A stretch of DNA of 64,000 bases, taken from contig CACNHX010000002.1 in NCBI GenBank assembly GCA_902620425.1, positions 1 to 64,000 of the forward strand, in the 5' to 3' direction. Positions 18,543-27,186 of the stretch are shown in pieces; the stretch's first letter is position 1; every line of letters starts with the position of its first letter. Below the pieces are notes generated by a model, which saw only the letters and a list, made by a program, of their open reading frames with translations, was not told where the DNA came from and did no database searches. This stretch comes from an uncultured Alphaproteobacteria bacterium. GTDB lineage: Bacteria; Pseudomonadota; Alphaproteobacteria; HIMB59; GCA-002718135. The position numbers and the translations under genes were made by a program.

Positions 18543-20257
18543 GTTTTTTAGAAGTTAAAAATTTAAACATCAGTTATCCAACACGAAAGGAAACTATTGT
18601 TGCAAGCAAAAATGTAGAATTTTCTTTAGAAAGAGGTGAAATATTAGGAATTGTAGGTGAGTCTGGATCTGGAAAATCTACAATTGCAAATGCGATAATT
18701 AACTTGATTGATCCTCCAGGTGAAATCACAGATGGCTCAATAAAAATAGACAATATTGAATTAAGAAGTAATGAAGAAATAATTCAAAATATTAGAGGAA
18801 AAAAAATAGGATTTATCTTTCAAGACCCTCAAACTTCATTAAACCCTCTGTTTAAAATAAAAGATCAATTAATTGAAACTATTCAGGCTCATTTAAATTT
18901 AAGTTATCAAGATTCACTTAAAAAATCAATTCAACTACTTAAAGAGGTTGGAATAGAGAACGCTGAAAAAAGAATAGAGGACTATCCACACCAATTTAGT
19001 GGCGGTATGCGTCAAAGAGTTGTGATAGCTTTAGCGATAAGTTGTGAACCTGACTTAATAATTGCAGATGAACCAACAACAGCTTTGGATGTAAGTATTC
19101 AATATCAAATATTAGAACTACTCAAAGATCTTACAAAGAAAAGAAATCTTGGTGTTATAATTATTACCCATGATATGGGAGTCATAGCGGAGACGACTGA
19201 TAAAGTTATTGTCATGAGATACGGACATATTGTTGAACAAGGTGAGACGAAAGAATTATTAACAAATCCAAAATCAACAGAAGCAAGAAGCTTAGTAATT
19301 TCAGTGCCACCAACAAATAAGAAAATTGATAGATTTAAATTGATTAGCCCCGATGGTAAGGAAATAACATCTACTTCCAAGGATTTGACTCAAAATATTA
19401 TTAAAACATGGGGCATTAGGGAAAATAAAAATCAAAAATTATTAAAACTTGAAGAAGTTACAAAAATTTTTGATGATAATTCTTTAGGTAGTGGTTTTTC
19501 ATTTATTTCTAATAAAAGTTCTAATGATAAAATAGTTAAAGCTGTCGACAATGTATCTTTTGAATTATTCGAAGGCGAGACACTTGGATTAGTTGGAGAG
19601 TCTGGTTCAGGTAAATCAACTATTGCAAAGATTATTACTGGATTAATTGCACCTAACAAAGGTGATTTAATTTATAATAATGAACATCTATATAATTCAA
19701 ATAAAAAATATCAAATTCATAATAGTAGAGGTCAAATTCAAATGATTTTTCAAGATCCTTACTCATCTCTAAATCCTCGTTTTAAAGTTAAGGATATTAT
19801 TGCAGAACCAATTAAATTTTTTCAAAAAAATATTAGTAATAATGAACTTTTACAAAATGTTTATGACCTAATAGATATTGTGGGAATGACCAGACAATCT
19901 CTAGATCGATACCCGCACGAATTCTCAGGAGGGCAAAGGCAGAGAATATCCATTGCTCGTGCCTTGGCAACAAGACCAAGATTATTAATATGTGATGAAC
20001 CAACTTCTGCATTAGACGTAAGTATACAAGCTCAAATATTGAATTTATTAAAAGATATACAAGATGAACTTCATCTCACTATGCTATTTATTAGCCATGA
20101 TCTTCCTGTAATTCGCCAAATGTGTAACCGGATAATTGTACTAAAAAATGGTGCTGTTTGTGAAACAAAAGATACAGAGGAATTGTTTAATAATCCTGAG
20201 CATGAATATACGAAGGAATTAATTAGACTTATGCCTAAAATTGAATCAATTATTTAA
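18539..20257 (+). CDS. Dipeptide ABC transporter, fused double ATPase (DppD-DppF type)
   Basis: Two Walker A (GESGSGKST x2), two signature motifs (FSGGMRQR, FSGGQRQR), two Walker B; start at 18539 overlapping permease stop. Confidence 0.96.
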   Translation: MSFLEVKNLNISYPTRKETIVASKNVEFSLERGEILGIVGESGSGKSTIANAIINLIDPPGEITDGSIKIDNIELRSNEEIIQNIRGKKIGFIFQDPQTSLNPLFKIKDQLIETIQAHLNLSYQDSLKKSIQLLKEVGIENAEKRIEDYPHQFSGGMRQRVVIALAISCEPDLIIADEPTTALDVSIQYQILELLKDLTKKRNLGVIIITHDMGVIAETTDKVIVMRYGHIVEQGETKELLTNPKSTEARSLVISVPPTNKKIDRFKLISPDGKEITSTSKDLTQNIIKTWGIRENKNQKLLKLEEVTKIFDDNSLGSGFSFISNKSSNDKIVKAVDNVSFELFEGETLGLVGESGSGKSTIAKIITGLIAPNKGDLIYNNEHLYNSNKKYQIHNSRGQIQMIFQDPYSSLNPRFKVKDIIAEPIKFFQKNISNNELLQNVYDLIDIVGMTRQSLDRYPHEFSGGQRQRISIARALATRPRLLICDEPTSALDVSIQAQILNLLKDIQDELHLTMLFISHDLPVIRQMCNRIIVLKNGAVCETKDTEELFNNPEHEYTKELIRLMPKIESII

Positions 20258-21400
20258 CTAATTAATAATAGGTAAATTTTCAGGAGTTCTAGTACTTAAA
20301 AGCTTATAGGAATTTTTAGTTATCAATAAATTTTCCTCTTGTACTAATATTTTATTTTCGTCCATTTCAATTGATGGTTCAAGAGTTATAATCATATTTT
20401 CCTCAAGTAATGTTTTGTCATTTTTCATAATACTTGGCGGCTCAGTCAGTTGTAAGCCTAAACCATGACCCATCCTTCCAACTGATATGTTGTTAATTGT
20501 TAAACTATAAGATAATTTAGAATATATTTCTGAACAACTAGTTCCAGGTTTTATAATTTCTAAAGTTCTCTCAGTTGCTTCCCACAATTTATTATATGCA
20601 TCTAGAACTTTTTTGTGAATTCTTCCAAAGCCAAAATTTCTATCAAAATCTGAAAAATAACCATTTAAAGTTGCACCGGTATCAATAATTAGAATATCAC
20701 CATTTTTAGTCACCCTTTCTGTTGGGTTACAGATAATCTGATTATAACCATTAAGTCCCGAAGCACACGCCATATATTGAATATAATCTGCACCACTCTC
20801 AATTAATTCTTTTTTAAATATTGATGTAATTTGTTTTTCACTCATTCCTAAATTAATTTTTTCAGGAAAATTATCAAACACCTTACTTGTAATAGAACAA
20901 ATTTCTTTGATATTACTGATCTCTATTTCAGATTTTATTTTTCTTATACTCCAAAGTATTTTACTAGCATCAACAAAATTATATTCTGATAAATTTTTTT
21001 GAATATCCTGATAATCGTTAATACTCATTCGCAAAAAAGTTTCATTTCCTAATTCAAAACCAATATTTGAATTTTTAGGAAAACTTTTGATGTTTTTTTT
21101 CAATAAAGATATTCCTTCATCTTTCGGATTTGGAGACTCCCAAGTTTCGATATCATTGACTAATGTTTTTTGCATTGCTGTAATACCAATAGATGGTATT
21201 ATAGCTTTAATTGGATTTTTTTTTGAAATAATCAAATACCAAGGTCTTGTAGGACTTTCCCAAAAATTACTATCAAGTCCAGTTAAATATCTAAAATTTG
21301 ACGGTGAAGTTATAATAACTGCATCAATATTTTCTTTTTCAATATGTATTTGTATTTTTTCAATTCTGTTAATAAATTCTTCTTTTGGAAAATCATTCAT
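20258..21400 (-). CDS. M24 family (Xaa-Pro type) metallopeptidase
   Basis: N-terminal creatinase-like domain; DTGATLNGYFSDFDRNFGFG, GRMGHGLGLQLTEPPSI, LEPSIE. Confidence 0.9.
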   Translation of the reverse strand: MNDFPKEEFINRIEKIQIHIEKENIDAVIITSPSNFRYLTGLDSNFWESPTRPWYLIISKKNPIKAIIPSIGITAMQKTLVNDIETWESPNPKDEGISLLKKNIKSFPKNSNIGFELGNETFLRMSINDYQDIQKNLSEYNFVDASKILWSIRKIKSEIEISNIKEICSITSKVFDNFPEKINLGMSEKQITSIFKKELIESGADYIQYMACASGLNGYNQIICNPTERVTKNGDILIIDTGATLNGYFSDFDRNFGFGRIHKKVLDAYNKLWEATERTLEIIKPGTSCSEIYSKLSYSLTINNISVGRMGHGLGLQLTEPPSIMKNDKTLLEENMIITLEPSIEMDENKILVQEENLLITKNSYKLLSTRTPENLPIIN

Positions 21401-21449
21401 AAATTGATAAGTAAGATAACATTAACATAAATTAACAATAAGAAATACT

Positions 21450-21866
21450 TTGATCTATTCATCATTATTTATTTTTTGTTTGTGTTTAGGCACTTTTTTT
21501 CCTTTTGCTTCAGAGACATATTTATCTGCACTATTATTATCTAATAATTATAATCCATTTTTATTATTATTTTTTGCTTCAGCAGGTAATATTTTAGGAT
21601 CTCTAATCAGTTGGATATGTGGTTACTTTGTAAATTTTCTTATTAAGAAACCTTGGTTTCCAGTAAATAAATATTTATTACAAAAAGCTACAGATATTTT
21701 CAAAAAGTATGGAAAATGGTCATTATTATTTTCATGGGTGCCTATTATTGGAGATCCAATCGCATTTGCAGCAGGTACAGTAAAATATAATGTTACTTTT
21801 TTTTTAATATTTGTATCTATTGGGAAAATTGCTAGATATTTGATAATATATTTATATCTTATTTAA
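21450..21866 (+). CDS. YqaA family (SNARE/DedA-like) membrane protein, TTG start
   Basis: FPFASETYLSALLL, NILGSLISWICGYF, WSLLFSWVPIIGDPIAFAAG. Confidence 0.85.
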   Translation: MIYSSLFIFCLCLGTFFPFASETYLSALLLSNNYNPFLLLFFASAGNILGSLISWICGYFVNFLIKKPWFPVNKYLLQKATDIFKKYGKWSLLFSWVPIIGDPIAFAAGTVKYNVTFFLIFVSIGKIARYLIIYLYLI

Positions 21867-21869
21867 ATT

Positions 21870-22832
21870 GTGATGTTTGAAAATTTTATATTTGTTTTCA
21901 TTATTGGTTTTTTATCTGGAGTTGGTTTTTTATCAATTTTATTTTTTCTTCGCAAAACAAAAAGTTCTGAAATAAAAGATGATACTGATCTTATTTCCTT
22001 AAAAAATCACATGCAATCAATTCAGCAATCTTTACAAAATTTTAATTTAGCTCAAGATAGAATTGAGAATACATTAATTAGAGGTGGTGCGCTTCAACAA
22101 GGTCCTTGGGGAGAATTTGTACTTAAAAATATTTTAGATAGTGTTGGTTTAAGAGAAGGAGAAGAGTATTCAACTCAAAAAACTTTTAGAGATGAAGATG
22201 GTAATTTACAAAAACCAGATGTAATTGTTCATATGCCAGGTAATAGACACATAATTATAGATTCAAAAGTATCCTTAGATTCTTGGCATGATTATTCTAA
22301 TACAAATGACAATCAACAAAAGAAGATATTTTTGAAAAAATTTTTGGATTCAACAAAAACTTCGATTAGAAGTTTGAGTAAAGATAATTATTCAAAAATA
22401 TATGGAATCAATACAATTGATAATGTTTTAATGTTTGTTCCAATAGAACCAGCATTACTTACTTTATATAATGAGGCAAATAAACTTATCGAAGATTCAT
22501 GGAGCAATAAAATAATTATTGTTGGTCCATCAACTTTACCCTTTTTACTTAAAGCTGTAGAAAATATGTGGCGGGTTGATAAACAATCTAAAACAATAAA
22601 AGATATAGCATCAGCTGCATCGGATATTTATGATAAAACAGTAAGTGTATATGAGTCGTTTGTAAAAGCTAATCAGTCAATAGATTTAGCTAAATCAAAA
22701 ATGGATGAAGCTAAACAAAGATTGCAAGATGGTTCAGGAAGTTTGACTAAAAAAGTAGAAAAGATGAAAAAATTAGGAAGATTAAGTACTAAAAAACAGT
22801 TGCCAGATATAAATGACGATGTAATAAACTAA
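21870..22832 (+). CDS. rmuC: DNA recombination protein RmuC family
   Basis: N-terminal TM; GPWGEFVLKNILDSVGLREGEEY, KPDVIVHMPGNRHIIIDSKVSLDSW. Confidence 0.9.
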   Translation: MMFENFIFVFIIGFLSGVGFLSILFFLRKTKSSEIKDDTDLISLKNHMQSIQQSLQNFNLAQDRIENTLIRGGALQQGPWGEFVLKNILDSVGLREGEEYSTQKTFRDEDGNLQKPDVIVHMPGNRHIIIDSKVSLDSWHDYSNTNDNQQKKIFLKKFLDSTKTSIRSLSKDNYSKIYGINTIDNVLMFVPIEPALLTLYNEANKLIEDSWSNKIIIVGPSTLPFLLKAVENMWRVDKQSKTIKDIASAASDIYDKTVSVYESFVKANQSIDLAKSKMDEAKQRLQDGSGSLTKKVEKMKKLGRLSTKKQLPDINDDVIN

Positions 22833-22836
22833 ATAA

Positions 22837-23322
22837 ATGCCTAGTTTTGATATTGTAAACAGATTAGATCATCAAGAAATTGATAACGCACTAGGAAATG
22901 CGACAAGAGAAATTACCACCAGATACGATTTTAAAGGATCAGATACTTCAATTGAAAAAAAAGAAAATACTATAGTTGTTATTACTAATGATGAAATGAA
23001 AGCTGGTCAAGTAAATGACATGCTCGTTACTCATTTTGTTAGACGAAAAGTTGATCCTTTATGTTTAAAAAAAAATGATATGGAAAAAGCGGGGGGAAAT
23101 AAAATTCGTCAGACGTATGAATTAGTAGAAGGAATTGAGCAATCCCTGTGTAAAAAAATTACTTCTGATGTCAAAAGTTCTAAATTAAAAGTTCAAGTAA
23201 AGATAAATGGGAATGAACTTCGTGTTGAAGGAAAGAAAAAAGATGATTTACAAAGTGTAATGAAGCTTATTGAGAATGCTAAGATAGGTATACCAGTCCA
23301 ATTTGTAAATTTTAGAGATTAA
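22837..23322 (+). CDS. YajQ family nucleotide-binding protein
   Basis: MPSFDIVNRLDHQEIDNALGNATREITTRYDFKGS. Confidence 0.97.
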   Translation: MPSFDIVNRLDHQEIDNALGNATREITTRYDFKGSDTSIEKKENTIVVITNDEMKAGQVNDMLVTHFVRRKVDPLCLKKNDMEKAGGNKIRQTYELVEGIEQSLCKKITSDVKSSKLKVQVKINGNELRVEGKKKDDLQSVMKLIENAKIGIPVQFVNFRD

Positions 23323-23325
23323 AAA

Positions 23326-23934
23326 ATGATTACATGGGAATTAATAGCTGCTTTAGCAGTGTATAATTTTATTATGTACGTAACTCCAGGTCCAAACAAT
23401 AGTATTTTAACTGCATCAGGTATAAAATTTGGATTTATAAGATCTATACCTAATATTTTTGGGATTCCTTCTGGTCATGGTTTGCAATTAGCACTTGTAT
23501 GTCTAGGTCTTGGATCTTTGTTTATTACCTATCCTATACTTTATGATATTTTAAGATATGTTGGAGCAGGCTACATTCTTTATTTAGCATATAAAATGTT
23601 TGGGTCTTTAAATATTTCAAAGACTGAAGATAGATCAAGACCATTAAAATATCATGAAGCAATTTTGTTTCAATTTGTAAATCCAAAAGCTTGGGTAATC
23701 TGTTCAACTGCAGTAACATTATATTATCCAAAAGATGAAAATATAATAATTGGAACACTATTTATGGTTATTATGTCTACAGTAGTTAATATTCCTTCCA
23801 TTAGTATATGGGCATATGGAGGAAGTGTTATCAGACAATATCTTAATAATGAAAAATTAAAAAAAATTGTTGAATGGTTTTTAGCAATCCTTTTAATTAT
23901 AACCGCAGGCTCAGTACTATTTTACAACGCTTAG
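23326..23934 (+). CDS. LysE/RhtB family amino-acid exporter
   Basis: TPGPNNSILTASGIKFGF; GAGYILYLAYKMF; FVNPKAW. Confidence 0.9.
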   Translation: MITWELIAALAVYNFIMYVTPGPNNSILTASGIKFGFIRSIPNIFGIPSGHGLQLALVCLGLGSLFITYPILYDILRYVGAGYILYLAYKMFGSLNISKTEDRSRPLKYHEAILFQFVNPKAWVICSTAVTLYYPKDENIIIGTLFMVIMSTVVNIPSISIWAYGGSVIRQYLNNEKLKKIVEWFLAILLIITAGSVLFYNA

Positions 23935-24554
23935 GGTTTAGGGATTTCATAAGATTCGCCTACAGAATTATATCCTTTAATAACTGCAGGTCTTGTTGAT
24001 ATTTGTTTATACCATCTCAACACATTTGGATAATCATGCAAATTTATTTGATGCCTTTCATAACGAGCTGTCCAAGGCCAAATTGAAATATCAGCTATTG
24101 AATAGTTATCTGAAAAATATTCTTGTTTAGAAAGTCTTTTATCCAAAATTGAATATATATGTTGTGCATAGCCTTTTGTTTTATCTTCTGCAAATTTGCT
24201 TTTACCAGGATGATAAAACAAATATTGATGAGCCTGGCCTAGCATTGGCCCAACGTAAGCCATTTGAAAAAAAACCCATTGTATTATTTCCCAATACTTA
24301 TCTTTATCTAGAAACTTATCATATTTTTTTGCCAGATATAGAAGGATAGCCCCGGATTCGAACACTGTTTGGTTGTTATCATTATCTACAATTACAGGAA
24401 TTTTATTTGCAGGAGATATTTTTGAAAACTCTTCACTAAACTGCTCTTTTTTATCTAAATTTATTAAAATCGGATTAAAATTTACATCTAATTCTTCAAG
24501 CATAATGCTAATTTTTCGACCATTAGGGGTAGGTGATGAATACAAATCAATCAT
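23931..24554 (-). CDS. Glutathione S-transferase family protein
   Basis: MIDLYSSPTPNGRKISIMLEEL; SPANKIPVIVD; ESGAILLYLAKKY; SIADISIWPW. Confidence 0.93.
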   Translation of the reverse strand: MIDLYSSPTPNGRKISIMLEELDVNFNPILINLDKKEQFSEEFSKISPANKIPVIVDNDNNQTVFESGAILLYLAKKYDKFLDKDKYWEIIQWVFFQMAYVGPMLGQAHQYLFYHPGKSKFAEDKTKGYAQHIYSILDKRLSKQEYFSDNYSIADISIWPWTARYERHQINLHDYPNVLRWYKQISTRPAVIKGYNSVGESYEIPKP

Positions 24555-24594
24555 TTTTTTTAGAATTTAATTAAAAGAGAACTATATTCATAAT

Positions 24595-24828
24595 ATGCAG
24601 GAGAATATAGATAATATTATTAAATTAGCCTGGTGCGATAAAACCTCTTTTGAAAAAATAAAAAGAATTCACGGTGCAACCGAATCTGAGGTTATAAAAA
24701 TAATGAGAACAAATCTGAAACCTAGATCATTTAAGTTATGGAGAACTAGAGTAACAGGGAGAACGAGAAAGCATGAAAAGAAAAGAAATCTATCCGAAAA
24801 ATCATTTAAATATGAGAGTTATCTCTAA
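24595..24828 (+). CDS. TIGR03643-like (DUF2805) small protein
   Basis: IIKLAWCDKTSFEKIKRIHGATESEVIKIMRTNLKPRSFKLWRTRVTGR. Confidence 0.85.
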   Translation: MQENIDNIIKLAWCDKTSFEKIKRIHGATESEVIKIMRTNLKPRSFKLWRTRVTGRTRKHEKKRNLSEKSFKYESYL

Positions 24829-25366
24829 AATATTAATTGTCAGTATAAGCCTTTTGTTTGCTAGCAAGATAGCGTTAGCAGATCAAAATGATCCACGGCT
24901 AAATAATTTGTTCAAAAAATTAAATGAGACTGAAAATCAGGATGAGATAAGAGATTTGATATCTGATATTTGGAATATATGGTATGAAGTTGATGATCCA
25001 AAAGTAATTGAATATTTTGAGAAGGGTATTCAAGCTATGAATTTAAGAAATTATCCACTAGCAATTAGATTTTTTAATAATTTAATTGAAGAAGATCCTA
25101 ATTTTGCAGAAGGTTGGAATAAAAGGGCTACAGTTCACTTTATGATGGGTAATTTTGATCAATCTATGCAAGACATCATTAAAACTCTTGAATTAGAACC
25201 AAGACATTTTGGTGCTCTAGATGGAATGGGTTTAATTTTTATTCATCAGGGTCAGTTTCAACAGGCAATTGATGTATATGACAAGATGTTAGAGATTTTT
25301 CCTTTTAGTGTAAAAACTATGGATAAAAAAGAGAGAATACAATCGTTTATTTCTCAATCTACGTAA
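24812..25366 (+). CDS. Exported TPR-repeat protein
   Basis: Signal peptide from M at 24812 (MRVISKILIVSISLLFASKIALA); TPR-like helices (AIRFFNNLIEEDPNFAEGWNKRA). Confidence 0.8.
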   Translation: MRVISKILIVSISLLFASKIALADQNDPRLNNLFKKLNETENQDEIRDLISDIWNIWYEVDDPKVIEYFEKGIQAMNLRNYPLAIRFFNNLIEEDPNFAEGWNKRATVHFMMGNFDQSMQDIIKTLELEPRHFGALDGMGLIFIHQGQFQQAIDVYDKMLEIFPFSVKTMDKKERIQSFISQST

Positions 25367-26297
25367 TATCAAAAAATACTAATAATAAAGACAGTGTAAA
25401 AAAACTAACAAACGTACTTAATACTACATTGGAAGAAACTACAGCTTTTAGTGAGTTATATCTGTATGCAAAATAATATGACTGAGACCCACTTGGTAAA
25501 GCTGCGGCCATAGTAACAATAATTACCAAGAGACTATCAAGCTCTAATATAAATTGTGCTAAACAAAATGCAATTATAGGGTGAATGAAATTTTTTAAGA
25601 TAGTTAATAGTATTGCACTATAAATATTTTCTCTAATTTTAAAATTTCCTAACGCAAGACCTAAAGAAATGAGAACCATTGGAAGAGCAAGGTTTACAAA
25701 AATATCTAAGGGCTCTTTCAGAATAGATGGAACAATAAGATTAGAGTAATTAAGAATGATACCAATAATCATTGCAAAAAGTACAATATTTTTAATTATA
25801 CCTAATAATATTTGATAAAAAATTTCGACAATGCTTTTTTGTCTATTTCTATAAACTTCTATTATAATAACAGTATAGCTAAAATGAACAAAACCATGAA
25901 AAAAAACTAATATCATATAAGGAATTGTATTTATTGGACCCAAAACTGCATACATAAGAGGTATTCCCATTGCTACTGTGTTACCAAAACAAGCAGCTAA
26001 TCCAAATAGTGCAGAGTCATCTGTTTTAAAATTTAAAAATTGTTTGCTAATTAAAAATCCAGTCATTGATATAAAAATTCCTGAAGCAAAAAATGAGATG
26101 ATCAGACCAATAGAATTAATTTGAGGAAATGAGACTTGCCAAAAATATATAATTAAAGCTAAAGGCAGAAGAATGTTAAAACCTGTAAAATCAAAATAAT
26201 CAATATATTTTTTTGGTAGTATTTGTAACTTATTTACAAAAAATCCAAAAAGGATATATCCAAACACACTGCTAACTATATTTAATAAGTCAATCAT
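25359..26297 (-). CDS. AEC (auxin efflux carrier) family transporter
   Basis: Ten TM pattern; NTVAMGIPLMYAVLG; AALPSGSQSYYFAYRY. Confidence 0.88.
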   Translation of the reverse strand: MIDLLNIVSSVFGYILFGFFVNKLQILPKKYIDYFDFTGFNILLPLALIIYFWQVSFPQINSIGLIISFFASGIFISMTGFLISKQFLNFKTDDSALFGLAACFGNTVAMGIPLMYAVLGPINTIPYMILVFFHGFVHFSYTVIIIEVYRNRQKSIVEIFYQILLGIIKNIVLFAMIIGIILNYSNLIVPSILKEPLDIFVNLALPMVLISLGLALGNFKIRENIYSAILLTILKNFIHPIIAFCLAQFILELDSLLVIIVTMAAALPSGSQSYYFAYRYNSLKAVVSSNVVLSTFVSFFTLSLLLVFFDIT

Positions 26298-27168
26298 TTA
26301 AATCAAAAAAATTATTTAAAAATTGAATGACACTTTCTTCAATTATATTACTTTCATTTGAGTTTGAATTTTGAAAAAATTTTGAATTTTCATCAAAACT
26401 TATATTAGGATTATTTAAGTTTCCTTTAATCAAAGTAGTTAAATATATTTCATTATTTTGAGATAAGTTTAAAATAATATCTATAAAATTATTACTGTAA
26501 TTGTATTCTCCTTTTATAAGAATTCTATTGTTTTTATTACTAATTTCTATTTTGTTAGTTTCTAAAATATTCTTATTTTTATTTATTTCGCCTTTAAAAT
26601 TAGAACTTTCATTACCAAAAGCATTTATTAATTCAGAAAATGCAAATTTTTGATTTTTTTGATTTTCTAATTTTTCAAAGAATAATTTTAAAAATGAAAT
26701 AAGAAATTTTTCTTCATTAGTTGTTTCTAAAAATATTTTTCCATTAATTTTATAAATTGAGTCAAATAAATTTTCTAAATTATCACTATATTTAAGATAA
26801 TTCTCAATATAATTTACTTTTCCATTAATATTCACTTCACTAAAATTAATATTATTAATATTCAAATTATCAATTAGAATATCTAAATTTCCTGAAACTT
26901 GAAATACGGGCTGAGAAATATGAATTCTAATATTATCAAAGTATAAATTATTTTTGTAATCTTTAATTTCTAAGTTTGTGTTAAGCTTTATAATTGGAAA
27001 AATATTGATTTTAGTTTTATTTTTTTCATTAATTTTAATTTCTAATTTCTTCTCGATATCACTAATTATTTTTTCTTTTTCAAAATTATTTAGAAAAATA
27101 TAAATAAAGATAGATAAAATTATTAATATAATTACTACTATAGAAAAAAATAATTTAATTTTTTTCAT
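26290..27168 (-). CDS. AsmA-like protein
   Basis: N-terminal TM, then EKKLEIKINEKNKTKINIFPIIKLNTNLEIKD; beta-rich AsmA-like composition. Confidence 0.55.
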   Translation of the reverse strand: MKKIKLFFSIVVIILIILSIFIYIFLNNFEKEKIISDIEKKLEIKINEKNKTKINIFPIIKLNTNLEIKDYKNNLYFDNIRIHISQPVFQVSGNLDILIDNLNINNINFSEVNINGKVNYIENYLKYSDNLENLFDSIYKINGKIFLETTNEEKFLISFLKLFFEKLENQKNQKFAFSELINAFGNESSNFKGEINKNKNILETNKIEISNKNNRILIKGEYNYSNNFIDIILNLSQNNEIYLTTLIKGNLNNPNISFDENSKFFQNSNSNESNIIEESVIQFLNNFFDLND

Positions 27169-27186
27169 AAATTAAATCGTAAAAAA

